Both the position numbers and the translations under genes were made by a program. The notes beneath the pieces are model-generated. The model saw only the letters and a list, made by a program, of their open reading frames with translations. It did no database searches and was not told the DNA's origin. Below, in pieces: positions 44,837-55,647 of a stretch of DNA of 64,000 bases (positions are counted from its first letter, which is position 1; each line of letters starts with the position of its first letter). Origin of the DNA: Aralia elata (Eukaryota > Streptophyta > Magnoliopsida > Apiales > Araliaceae); the NCBI GenBank assembly GCA_034770075.1, contig CM068377.1, positions 50,012,271-50,076,270 of the forward strand, in the 5' to 3' direction.

Positions 44837-47037
44837 TGACAGTTGCAGACTTGAATCTAGAAGTTAATAAACTTAAAAAAGAAATTTCTAATATTAAATT
44901 AGAAATCCCTAAGTTGGAAGAAGAAATAAAGGCAATTAAAGAATCTAAAATTGATCAGCCTCTTTTAGTTAATGATTCCTCAGAAGATGAGGATCATGAG
45001 TCGTTAAATAATAAAGAACCTGTTGAAGAATCTATTATCTCGATAGACAATTGTCTTCAGAGAATTAAGGATGTTACTATTCAGAAATGGTATATTAACA
45101 TCGATCTAGTTATAAAGAAAGACTTCATAATTGAATTACCAGCATTAGTAGACACAGGAGCTGATTTGAATTGTATCCAAGAGGGCCTTATTCCTACTCA
45201 ATATTATGAAAAGACTAGTGAGAGACTTAATTCAGCGAATGGTAGTCAAATGGACATCAACTATAAGTTATCCAAAGCTCATATTTGTCAGGACAAAGTA
45301 TGCTTTAAAACATTCTTTGTTTTAATTAGAAACATGACAAATAAGATAATTTTGGGTTTACCATTTATCTATTTGTTATATCCATTTGTCACTACATCTG
45401 TCGGGTTAACCACCAGACACCTAGGTGAAAAGATCACGTTTAAGTTTATTCTTAACCCTAAAGAAAGAGATTTAAGAATGATTCAAGATGACGCAATTTC
45501 AAGAAACTTGAACATCTTAAACTGTAAAAAATCTCAGTTAAAATTCCTAAAAAATGAAATTAGATACAAACAAATTGATGAACAATTGACTAGGGAGATT
45601 GTTCAACAAAAAATTAAAGAAAAGATGAATTATATTACAAAGGAACTTTGCTCAGATCGGCCCAATGCCTTTTGGCATAGGAAAGTCCATACTGTTAGAC
45701 TTCCATATGCAAAAGAATTTAAGGAACATCTTATTCCTACCAAGGTTATGCCCATACACATGAATCATGAACAAATGGAACTTTGTAAAGTTGAGATTAA
45801 AGAGTTACTTAAGAAAGGTCTTATTAGGCCTAGTAAATCACCTTGGTCTTGTCCAGCCTTTTATGTCAATAATGAAGCCGAAAAGGAAAGAGGTGCCCCA
45901 AGGTTAGTTATCAATTACAAACAACTCAATAAGGTACTAGAATGGATTAGGTATCCATTACCCATTATGAAAGACCTTATTGCTAGGCTAAGTCATTCCA
46001 CCATTTTTAGTAAGTTCGACCTTAAGTCAGGATACTGGCAAGTGCAAATTGATGAAAGGGATAGGTATAAGACAACATTTACCACTCCTTTCGGGCACTA
46101 CGAATGGAATGTACAAGCCTTTGGACTAAAGAATGCCCCCAGTGAATTTCAAAATATCCTTAACACTATTCTAACTCCTTACAGTCAGTTTATCATTGTT
46201 TATATCGATGATATTCTTATTTTCTCAAAGTCAATTAAAGAACATCATAAACATTTAGATGCCTTCTTCAAAGCAATCAAAGCCAATGGTTTGGTTCTTT
46301 CGCCAACCAAGTGTGATATTTTTCAGTCAAAAGTTAGGTTTCTTGGTCATCATATTTATCATGGCCTTATCACTCCCATAGATAGAGCCATCAAGTTTGC
46401 AGATAAATTCCTAGACGAAATTACTAACAAAACTCAACTGCAAAGATTTTTAGGTTCTCTCAACTATATCAGAGAATTTGTCAAAGATCTTAGAAAAATT
46501 TGTAAACCTTTGTTTCAGCGATTAAAGGAAAATCCTCCTCCATGGACTAAAGTCCATACCTCAGTGGTTCAGCAAGTCAAAAAATATGTCAAGACATTGC
46601 CCTGTCTTGGTATCTCAAATGAAAATGCATTCAAAATCATTGAAACGGACGCTTCTGAAATAGGCTTTGGAGGAATTCTCAAACAAAAACTCACTCCTAC
46701 CTCCAAAGAGCAAATTGTCCGATTTCACTCCGGTGTTTGGAATGATACACAAGTTAAATATAGTACAATTAAAAAGGAAATTCTATCTTTAGTAAAATGC
46801 ATAAATAAATTTCAAAGCGATGTTTTGAACCAAAAGTTTTTAGTCAGAATTGATTGTAAATCATCAAAGTATATTTTAGAAAAAGATGTTGAAAATATAG
46901 CTTCTAAGCATGTTTTCGCCATATGGCAATCTCTACTCAGCATCTTTGAATTTGATATAGAATATATTAAAGGTGAAGACAATTCTATTCCCGACTTTCT
47001 AACTCGAGAATTTATTGAATCAGGTCAGCCCAAATGA
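44836..47037 (+). CDS. Caulimovirid protease-RT-RNase H frame (733 codons, open)
   Basis: Open from 44836 to the stop at 47035-47037. A coiled-coil lead (residues 5-40) is followed by an aspartic protease (ALVDTGADLNC, DTG at 106-108), RT with FSKFDLKSGYWQVQIDE, AFGLKNAPSEFQ and the active-site YIDD at residues 456-459, a RFLGSLNYIREF connection, and RNase H with the first catalytic Asp in IIETDASEIGFGG (residue 605). No integrase follows, as expected for a pararetrovirus. The start codon shown is the first ATG of the open stretch; in the virus it is likely continuous with the upstream region. Despite broken neighbours this part has no stop or frame change. Confidence 0.85.
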   Translation: MTVADLNLEVNKLKKEISNIKLEIPKLEEEIKAIKESKIDQPLLVNDSSEDEDHESLNNKEPVEESIISIDNCLQRIKDVTIQKWYINIDLVIKKDFIIELPALVDTGADLNCIQEGLIPTQYYEKTSERLNSANGSQMDINYKLSKAHICQDKVCFKTFFVLIRNMTNKIILGLPFIYLLYPFVTTSVGLTTRHLGEKITFKFILNPKERDLRMIQDDAISRNLNILNCKKSQLKFLKNEIRYKQIDEQLTREIVQQKIKEKMNYITKELCSDRPNAFWHRKVHTVRLPYAKEFKEHLIPTKVMPIHMNHEQMELCKVEIKELLKKGLIRPSKSPWSCPAFYVNNEAEKERGAPRLVINYKQLNKVLEWIRYPLPIMKDLIARLSHSTIFSKFDLKSGYWQVQIDERDRYKTTFTTPFGHYEWNVQAFGLKNAPSEFQNILNTILTPYSQFIIVYIDDILIFSKSIKEHHKHLDAFFKAIKANGLVLSPTKCDIFQSKVRFLGHHIYHGLITPIDRAIKFADKFLDEITNKTQLQRFLGSLNYIREFVKDLRKICKPLFQRLKENPPPWTKVHTSVVQQVKKYVKTLPCLGISNENAFKIIETDASEIGFGGILKQKLTPTSKEQIVRFHSGVWNDTQVKYSTIKKEILSLVKCINKFQSDVLNQKFLVRIDCKSSKYILEKDVENIASKHVFAIWQSLLSIFEFDIEYIKGEDNSIPDFLTREFIESGQPK

Positions 47038-48318
47038 GTGTCAGAAATAGTGGAAAACAAAAGGCCGGCCAATCTGGCCTAACTAGTTCAAGTCAACAAA
47101 AAGGAGCCATGGTTCCTTTCCCAGTTAACCCAAGTTCCACGGCCCCATTAGTTAGCAAATTTCAGGTTTTAGGAACAATCCCAAAACCATACAGCTCAGT
47201 CCTGGCAAGTCAACCCAAACCAGTTGATCCGTTTGGTTGTATTCAAACAAATAACCCAAGGCCCAACACTAGTCAAAATTCCCCTTATATCCCTATTTCG
47301 CAACAGAACCTATTTCATATTGAGCCCCATATGAAATTTAAAGAAGACCCAGTTAGACTTGCCGCCCAATTCTTTCCTCCTTGCTGGCACTTCCTTCCAA
47401 AAGCCACCTTCAAAAACCTTGCTTACTACAAAAAATATTTTAGTTCAAACTGAGTCAGTTTTCATCAAACCTATCTATGATAGGAATGATAGTTCAAAAG
47501 CAATTTACCATTCTCTATACATTAAACAAATAATTGTAATGGCAGATTGGGGAAACCACCCATCTGATCTTAAACAGTTAGATAATCAAGATCTTCAGTT
47601 CAACTACTATAATTACATTGAAGCATGGGATAATATTTTCCCATACCAGACCCAATCGTTTGGTCACTCATGGTTCGTGCAATTTGATCAAAAATTTAAG
47701 TCTCATTTCCCAGTGTGGTTCAACCGATGGTGGTCCAGACACGGATCAGACTTAGAAATTTTCCCGCAAGAGTTAGAAAATGCAGTCACTCATTTTAGTT
47801 GTAAATGTCCTCATAATCCACAATTTGATAGTGTTCCGATTACACTTCAATTTGTCAGCAAATATAAAGTTCCATGGATTCTTAAGTGGCAGTATGAAAT
47901 TCATACCCCTACAATTGAAATTGAATTTAAGTCAGATATTGGTCAATCCTCAGCAGCAACCAGTATTTGCTCAGTCCCCACAGTTGTCAGATTGTTCTTC
48001 ATCAAATGGTGGGACAAGATTGACGTCAGTAAAATTGTTGATTACGTTCTTAAAGAATTCCCAGTTACTCCAGTACGATCCACTCCAACTAAAGGATCAT
48101 CAAGTAAATCCAAAGAAGTTACAGCAGGATCAAGTTTATTTGATATTTCAGATATCCAGAAATGTTCGGCAGCAGAGCTCAAGTTAATAGCTCAAGCTCT
48201 TCATCGGAGAATAGAAAAACTCCAAGAAGAAGCTTCAGATAGTTCGTCCAACTCAGTTAATGGTGAAGATGAACAGTTCAGTGTCAACCTCCAAGATGCT
48301 CAGGACCCGTTCGCGTGA
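47034..48318 (+). pseudogene. Caulimovirid downstream ORF, unknown function (one frame change)
   Basis: The start ATG overlaps the RT stop as ATGA (47034-47037), an arrangement that suits termination-reinitiation. The first 139 codons are Ser, Pro and Gln rich. The frame then changes at an A-rich run around 47430, and the second open part runs 47359-48318. That part has an aromatic-rich domain (FNRWWSRHGSDLEIFPQ; IKWWDKIDVSKIVDYV) and a C-terminal coiled coil with Ser/Glu tail. A second ORF of unknown role after RT is reported for florendoviruses. I cannot assign a function. Confidence 0.65.
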
Positions 48319-48780
48319 GTCACCCGCATGCTCCTAATAGAGCAGGACCCACCAAGCAATGAGTCATCCAGTTAATCAGGTGTGCTAGCATTACCAGACA
48401 GGCAGGCCTCACTTAAGTCAAAAGTCACTCAGCTTTTCCACCGAAAGCAAAGTTACAACAGGACAGTGTCAGATATTCACATGGTGAATAGTGAAAAAAG
48501 TCACTATTCATGAATAGTAACCTGTACTTTTACTGTTAATTTACTCAAAAGTTGTAATAGTTAGAAAATGTAACAGTCTCTCCTTATTCTATAAAAGGAA
48601 GGCTCAGTTTTCATTTACAGTGAGATTGGTTAAGTACCTCTTATTCTCTCCTTCTCTCCTCCCTCTGAACCCTTAACTTGTAAGCCTAAGTTATGTTCTG
48701 AGTCTTGTACATAGTAGTTTTGTACATCTCCCTACCTGTTGTTGTAATTTTATTATAAATAAAATCTCAAGTTTCAAGTT
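48319..48780 (+). promoter_or_regulatory. Caulimovirid pregenomic promoter and poly(A) signal
   Basis: TATAAAA at 48590-48596 is followed about 170 bases later by AATAAA at 48758-48763, spacing like that of caulimovirid genomic RNA promoters. Upstream, GAATAGTGA and TCACTATTC (48486-48509) form a 9-bp inverted repeat, with a further partial copy next to it. A CT-rich stretch after the TATA box fits a transcript start near 48620. Confidence 0.65.
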
Positions 48781-48899
48781 ATAAAATTGTTTCGTTTGCA
48801 TCTGCATGATATCTATATATTGGTGAGTTTTAATACTTACAAGCGATTAATATGTTAATGGATATCTCCACGATTTAGTAAAATTTGGATTGAATGGTT

Positions 48900-49137
48900 T
48901 GTGTTGGCCATTCTTTTTAAAAAAAATCACTGCATACTTTACTGCACCCTACTAACTTGCTGTATGATCCTTGTGAACACCACTTCTTGATTCTTACTCT
49001 GTTCTTATTCTTGATGTGCTTCCGCCTTTGTGTTGACCATTCTTTTTAAAAAAATCACTGCATACTTTACTGCACCCTACTAACTTGCTGTATGATCCTT
49101 GTGAACGCCACTTCTTGATTCTTACTCTGTACCCTAC
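48900..49137. repeat. Two tandem 129-bp copies next to the virus
   Basis: TGTGTTG(G/A)CCATTCTTTTTAAA opens copies at 48900 and 49029; they differ at few sites. The first copy ends in a 25-base string that is the reverse complement of viral sequence at 43228-43252. Confidence 0.85.
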
Positions 49138-49139
49138 TA

Positions 49140-49165
49140 ACGTGTTGAGTTTGAATACATATGTG

Positions 49166-49201
<36 letters not shown>

Positions 49202-49227
49202 CACATATATATTCAAACTCAACACGT
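49140..49227. repeat. Long inverted repeat around (TA)n
   Basis: Arms 49140-49170 and 49197-49227 match as a 31-bp inverted repeat with one mismatch, starting ACGTGTTGAGTTTGAATA; the TA run (49167-49201) forms the centre. Confidence 0.9.
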
Positions 49228-49294
49228 CTCATAATAAGAATTATTCTATATTAAATTCTTATTATAATTATTCTCAAAAATTCGGGTTGTCACA
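49201..49294 (-). repeat. Start of D 3' LTR (fragment)
   Basis: TGTGACAACCCG at 49294 reading left. A 10-bp inverted repeat (AATAAGAATT/AATTCTTATT) lies within the first 70 bases. The terminal TGTGACA pairs with TGTCACA at the other LTR end (53280). Confidence 0.75.
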
Positions 49295-51986
49295 ATTTCT
49301 CCCAACACTTTTTGCTTAAGGCGTCGGCCACAACGTTATCTTTACCCGGATGGTATAAAATTTCGCAGTCGTAATCCTTTATTAATTCCAACCATCTCCT
49401 TTGTCGCATGTTTAGATCCTTCTGTGTAAAAATATATTTCAGACTCTTGTGGCTTGTATATATTTCACACTTCTCCCCGTAACGATAGTGCATCCATATC
49501 TTTTAACTAAACACTACCGCAGCCAATTCCAAATCATGGGTAGGATACCCCTTCTTATAGTCCTTTAATTGTCGTGACGCATACGTAATGTCCTTATCGT
49601 TCTGCATAAGCACATAGCCTAGTCCAAACGAACACCATAAAATTTCCTGTGCTATCCGGTAGAGTGAACATAGGCGTTGTACTCAACCACTTCTTTAATT
49701 CTTGAAAACTTTCCTCACACTTCTCCGTCCAAACGAATTTCACTGTCTTTCTAGTCAAATTCGTTAACGGAGTCACGATTTTGGAAAAATCCTAAATGAA
49801 TCTCCTGTAGTAACCTGCCAATCCGAGGAAACTCCTTACTTCCGATGGTGTTTTTGGCTGATCCCAGTTAAGCACTGCTTCAACCTTTGACGAATCCACC
49901 GAAATCCCATCCTTGTTAATCACATGTCTAAGAAATTGCACTCGCTCGATCCAGAATTCACATTTTAAAAATTTAGCGTACAACTTCTCTCTTCTTAACG
50001 CTTCTAATGTCGCTTTTAAATGCTTTGTATGCTCCTCTTTGGTTTTGGAATAAATTAGGATATCATCGATGAATACTACTACAAACTTGTCTAAAAACGG
50101 CTTAAACACCCTATTCATTAGGTCCATGAATGCTGCAGGAGCATTCGTTAGACCAAATGACATCACCAGAAACTCATAGTGACCATAACGAGTCCTAAAC
50201 GTTGTCTTCGGTACATCTTCCTCCCTGACCTTTAATTTATGATAACCAGTTCTTAAATCTATCTTCGAGAAATACCTAGCTCCTTTCAATTGATGGAATA
50301 AGTCGTCGATTCTTGGTAACGGGTATTTATTCTTAATCGTGACCTTGTTCAACTCCCTGTAATCAATGCAAAGTTGCATCGATCTGTCCTTCTTTTTGAC
50401 AAACAATACCGGCGCTCCCCACGGTGATACGCTCGGCTGAATATACTTCTTATCTAAAAGTTCTTGTAGTTGTACCATCAATTCTTGCCTAAGCGACTTG
50501 CTGTCGTAAAATGCTACCTTTGACGAAGTCATAAGGTTAATACGTTTTTTTTGGCAATTAATTATCGCCCCATAATTGAATAACCAATCCATTCCCAAAA
50601 TAACATCAAATTCCCCAAGTTTGATTGGGATAAGATCTACAGTCATCACGTTTCCCTTAATATTCACTCTACAGTTCTTGTGCATGTACCTAACAGGAAT
50701 TAACTCCCTATTCGCAATTTCTATGTTCAGAGGGTAATCTAATTCCTCCTTAGGCAATTCTAAGTTCTTTGCAAAGTCATCGGATATAAATGAACAAGTA
50801 GCACCCGAATCAAACAATACATAAGCATCTATATTATTGATTGGAATGATACCTGACACCACATCGCAAGACTGCACGGCATCTTGCATGGTCATATTGA
50901 AAGTTCTGGCGATAGGTCGGTTTGTTGGTGCTGATCCGGTTATGGTTAACGTACTACCACCACTGTTTCCCTTATTCCCTCCTGTTCCTGCTCCTCCTAC
51001 CGCTATTTTGGGGAAATCCCTATCCAGATGATCCTTTGATCCGCAAGTGAAACAAGCGCCCTTCTTTGGATTCGGACAATTCGGTGCTATGTGGCCTTCC
51101 TGACCACAATTGTAGCACACCCTCTTCCCCTTTAAGCCAATCCCCACATGATTTTTCCCGCATGTAACACACGCTTCTACCTTCTTCTTCTGACCTCCCT
51201 GTTGATTTCTAGCAGATCCATTATCATTCAACTTTCTCTTCTGATTGTGACCACCACTGTTACTACCACTCGCTTTGTTATTCTCATTTTCACCCTTCTT
51301 CTTCTGCTCTTGGTTATACTTAGTCAGAGCATCGCTCCCACCTTCTGCGATAATCACCTTTTCTAAAACTCTAGCAAAAGTGTTTAATTCGAACATTGAC
51401 ACCTTACTGTACAACCACGACTTCAATCCCTGTTCGAATCTCCTCGTCTTCCTCTCATCAGTATTCACCTGGTAGGTTGCGAACCTAGTCAATTCATTAA
51501 ATTTCACAGCATATTCTGGTACAGTCATGGTACCTTATTTCAGCTCTAGGAATTGAATATCCATCTGATTTCGCGAGCTTATCGAAAAATACATCTCAAA
51601 GAACATCTCCTTAAACCTCTTCCATGCGATTACACCCTGACCTCCTCGCACCTTATTCACTTGCCACCAATAGCTGGCCTTTGACTTAAGAATGAACGTT
51701 GTAAAGGCAGTCTTTTGATTCTCACTAACCCTAGTAACGTCAAATACTTTCTCCATTTCCATCACTCAGGTTTGGGCTTCGATCGGGTTCAGGGAACCCC
51801 TAAACTCTGGCGGTCTACCGCTTTGAAATCTTTAAATGACGTCACTGGTGGAACTTGCGGCTAATTCGCAAGTGCTCCAGCCAAAAGGTTCACCAACTGC
51901 TATACAGGATTAGCATTGACGTCGTTATTGTTATTGTTAGTAGAGCTTTCTTGGGCTTGTTGACGTGGTTGGCGTCTCGTCGGCAT
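49295..51986 (-). pseudogene. gag-pol: gag-pol remnant of D lacking integrase
   Basis: Gag ATG at 51986. Early stops (about 51903, 51866, 51768), a frame change near 51815 and a TAA at 51532 break gag. From 51528 to 49792 one frame is open: gag C-terminus, zinc knuckles (CVTCGKNHVGIG, with its last Cys lost; CYNCGQEGHIAPNC; CFTCGSKDHLDRDF, with its last Cys replaced by Phe), protease (LFDSGATCSFI) and RT with FIDD. Relative to B, 86 codons between protease and RT are deleted in frame. RT end and RNase H (YTSHKSL in place of YTDHKSL) follow at 49776-49594 and 49493-49295, then the LTR. It cannot encode integrase. Confidence 0.85.
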
Positions 51987-52283
51987 TTTCTGTTTAAGAA
52001 TATGTGCTTATTAGATCATCACTCAATTTCTTAAGTGTTCAATATTTAACTCAAACAATTCAGGTTTAACATGTAACATATAATACATTTCGAATAAACT
52101 TTAATATTTCATTCATTCAAAAGTCTTAAACATAGAAAGACAGCATCACTGCTATTTACATCAACTATCCCAAGATCAAACAATCTTTAGGATTAAATAT
52201 TCATATTCCATTGTGTATAATCACGCTGGAATTTACATCATTAACTACCATAAATATTTACACATAATTCAAGACTTCTCCTA

Positions 52284-52918
52284 TCACGACATACTAAGGC
52301 GTCGAACCGCCTTCCTACGTTCTTCCTCCATGATACGGAACATCGTTATGCGATCCAACATGTACCTTGGCAAGTCCTCAAACAGAACTGGATAGTGGAG
52401 AACTCGATCCTGGGCTCTATCAATCGCTATCTGAAAGGTGTAGTCTGTCTCCTCAATCTTAGCCCTCTTTGCCCGTTCGCCTTCTTTAGAAATCTCTGCA
52501 CGTCGGGCGGTGTTCATCCAAGCATCCCTTGCTCTAGTACGTTCCACTGACTCCTCACTCAGGTCGTCCTTTAATTTCTGAATCTCAAGTTTCATCTCTC
52601 ATTCTCAGTAAAAAGGTCTTCCTTTTGGCTTTCTGCCTGAACTAACTTCCACTTCACGTCTCCAAGACGTATATCAAGATCCTTAATTTTCTCGTTCTTC
52701 TGGTCTATAAGAGTCTGACGTCTATTTGCCAGTCCCTCCAAGTCTCTGACTCTATCTTTCAACTCTATGGTATGATCATACAATGCATCGTATATCTCAA
52801 CATCAACAGAGGTAAGGGGTACTTCCTCGGGATCCTCATCATCCTCCTCAGCCTTTGTTTCAACATCCTCAGAGTCTTCCTCTGGAATCAGTCTCAGGCT
52901 CATGCTCCTGACCCACAA
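52284..52918 (-). pseudogene. Pre-gag coiled-coil ORF of D
   Basis: Homologue of 19856-20705 in B, same place and strand. Two overlapping pieces, 52918-52592 and 52595-52284, together cover the acidic N-terminal part (EEDDEDPEEVPL), the coiled coil (YDHTIELKDRVRDLEG; DIRLGDVKWKLVQAESQKED) and a basic tail (MFRIMEEERRKAVRR). One frame change near 52595 separates them. Further N-terminal acidic sequence continues upstream to about 53050 in broken frame. Function unknown. Confidence 0.65.
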
Positions 52919-53265
52919 CAGTGATCAATGGGGATGTCTCTCTCTGTATTAACTGCTCCCGGATAACATGGATATCATGGGGCTCCTCCTCTCCAGCTAC
53001 TCGGGGCTCAATCTCCCTAGGCTGACTGAATTCTCTAACATCCAACATCCTGACAACAAAGTTTAAGTTTTAATTAATACTCGGTATTAGTCGCAACACA
53101 TAAGTTGTTAACACATAAGCACATAGCACATAAAGTCTTTTATTATCTTTAATGAATTCCTTAATTCATTCCTTCGAACTCGATAAGAGTTTATCACCAC
53201 TATGTTCTCTATCTTCTAAAGGCTACTACCCTAAGGTTTCCCTACCTAAGGTTCATAACCTACAA

Positions 53266-53276
53266 CTCTGATACCA
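53266..53276 (-). other. Primer binding site of D
   Basis: TGGTATCAGAG on the minus strand, three bases from the LTR end; initiator-Met type as in B. Confidence 0.85.
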
Positions 53277-53279
53277 ACA

Positions 53280-53812
53280 TGTGACACCCCCAAATCCGGG
53301 TACTTCGTTTCCACAGGATTTGGTGTTCACTATCCAATTACATCACATCACATCTAACTACCCGTTCAAATATGACTGAAAACTCTTAATTAAAATAGAA
53401 ATCTCCCATTAAAGGGTTACAACATCTTTAACAAATAAATCCTAGGTCATCTAACCTTAAATAAACACCAATGCAGAAACATAACTTAAGTCTATTACAT
53501 AAACATCATTTAAAGAAATATAACAATTCTTCATCACTTGTTTGCTTTGCCTTTGCCCTTACTAGTGGATGGCTCATCAACTCTTTTAACTTTAGCTGCA
53601 ATGTTATTATGCAAGGGTGAGCAACAATTGCCTAGCAAGTAACACAATAAAATAATAATAATAACATGCGAATAATCAAATGGACATCGGATAATCGAAT
53701 TCTCGACTTTTTAATCAAGACTAGAATACAAGAATCAGCAGAGCATCTGAGGGTCACAAGACCACGAATTATGTCCCAGGTTATCAAGTATTTCTACTTT
53801 AAACCTTTAACA
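53280..53812 (-). repeat. 5' LTR of D (3' part only)
   Basis: Aligns to the last 500 bases of B LTRs (GGACATA, GACCCTCAGAT, AGTAAGGGCAAAGGCAAAGC). It is interrupted at 53812 by copia element G; the last bases TAACA are the probable left target-site copy. The rest of this LTR is not in the window. Confidence 0.8.
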
Positions 53813-55628
53813 TGTTAGGTTCGTATATTACGCAAGCATGCAATCAAATTACACAAATAGGGCGGAAGCATGATAAAACGGATTTTAAAATTTTCATACA
53901 AACCATCACCATGATCTATCATTGTGTTCAATTATTAATTAAATGAAAGAAAAAGAGAATAAGAATTATATCCTCGTAGATCAAAGCTTCCTCGGGTACA
54001 AGTTCAACTCCTAGTCCTTCGTGTTCTCCTCGAATTCCACCGATGAGATTCCTTCATTTGATCAACGTTAGCCACCCAAGTGTTTGGCCTCTAGAGGTGA
54101 TCCACCAAAGAAGAATAGGTATTCAAGAAGTTGGGTATTGGCAAAACCCTAGTTTCTATCTCTATAGAAATTGCAAGTATTCTCCACAATCTAATGCAAC
54201 AGTGTGTAACCCTAATCTATGATAAGACTTCTCTTATTTATAGATATAGGAATAACCCTTCCCTAAACTATTTAGGATTAGGGTTTCTATTATAATTAAA
54301 CTCCTTTAATTAACTATGCTCCTAATCCAATTAGGAATTCATGAGAGAGTACTTCTATTAATTAATTCTCAATCCCTATTAGGAATTAAATAATAGTAAT
54401 AATAATAATAAGACTCCTCTTATTAATTTATATTTAATAATTCCAAAATATTAAATAATAAATATTAAGCTATTTAATTTATTCTATCTCTATAGATTAA
54501 ATTAAATACACTTAACCTATTATTATAATTTTGCCATTTACTTCTTAAATAAATATTTTTCTTTTGTGGTGTGACCCTTTAGGTTCTCCATATTAAACCG
54601 GTTGTGAATAAATCAATTAGAACAATTCTAATCTTATTTAAATAAATAAATTAAACTATTTAATTCATTTAAATAAATAATATTTATTCTACAATAAGGG
54701 TAAGCCCCCTTAGTGATCAACGACTTTTCAGATAATATAGATTTCAACATTAATCACAAAAGAACCTTTCAGTGAATAGTTATCGTACAATTCAATCCTT
54801 CTACCATACAATGTCCCAATTAAATATAAGACATGGATTTACTCTCAAGTCTTATTTTATTTAATTATATGTATTTCGATTCCCAAATACACAACTCTAA
54901 ATAATGCAAATTAGAAACTCCTTTCTAATTTCATTCTGCCTTGGCCAAGGACTACTGAGTTGTCATTTATCGAATCACATAGGACATTTCACATCTTTTA
55001 CTAGACATGGTAGATTATTTGTTGATCATTCACCTATCTCCATGCACAACTTATTATACCCAATCATACACTTTGATATACCCTAAAGGTCTTAAAGGAC
55101 ATGTCAAAGTATAACTCATCATACACAAGATACTATGATGATCTCAAGTCCAAGGATCACTTGTACTACTATCACTAGAGGAATTCCTATTGACAGGCGA
55201 GTAAAACTCCATTAGGTATTCCTTAGCGAGCCACGTTCAGTGAAATTATTCTCCAATAAGCACCTACATACTTGCTTTAGTGTCTCCACACAAATGATTA
55301 TGAGATCAATTATCCTCTTCCTAAGAGTAAGCAACGTATGTACTAATCTATCCAGATTCACTAATCCCCTTTTTAGTAATCCAACGATTAGGAACAATTT
55401 TAGTTTGTGAGCTATCTAGAATTTAGATCTCATTAGCATGATCACCATCATGATTCTAAAAGCATTGCTCAAAACTATGGGTTTATCACATTTAATATAT
55501 CAGCACCATGTAGATAATATAAAATGCCTTTTAAGAAAATCAATTCTTTTATTAATAAATGAATAAGATTACAAAGTATATGCTACATCATATCAAATAT
55601 GATTGGCTTGTGTGCATACTACGTTCAA
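53813..55628 (-). repeat. 3' LTR of copia element G
   Basis: Starts TTGAACGTAG or TGAACGTAG right after PPT AAGTGGGAGA (55638-55629, minus) and ends ...GAACCTAACA at 53813. It is AT-rich, about 1.8 kb, and contains no coding signal. Confidence 0.75.
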
Positions 55629-55647
55629 TCTCCCACTTGCACTAAAG

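Larger units (their letters stand above)
43223..49166 (+). mobile_element. Endogenous caulimovirid (plant pararetrovirus) insertion
   Basis: Gene order is coat protein region, protease-RT-RNase H, downstream ORF, then promoter and poly(A) site, without LTRs or integrase. This is the layout of an integrated Caulimoviridae genome, here open at the coat protein. I do not see a movement protein. The two main frames after RT resemble florendovirus-type organisation (large ORF then a second ORF of unknown function); lineage is uncertain. Coding parts have scattered stops and frame changes, so it is an old, defective copy. (TA)n on both sides agrees with the known preference of such insertions for TA-rich DNA. 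Confidence 0.85.
49201..53812 (-). mobile_element. Element D: Tekay-like chromovirus, internally deleted
   Basis: On the minus strand: 5' LTR end, Met-type primer site, pre-gag ORF, gag, protease, RT, RNase H start, then directly the 3' LTR start. Integrase and chromodomain are missing, as are 86 codons between protease and RT. It is related to B over the whole coding part but has its own stops. Its 5' LTR is interrupted by copia element G and its 3' LTR by the (TA)n/viral insertion. Confidence 0.85.
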
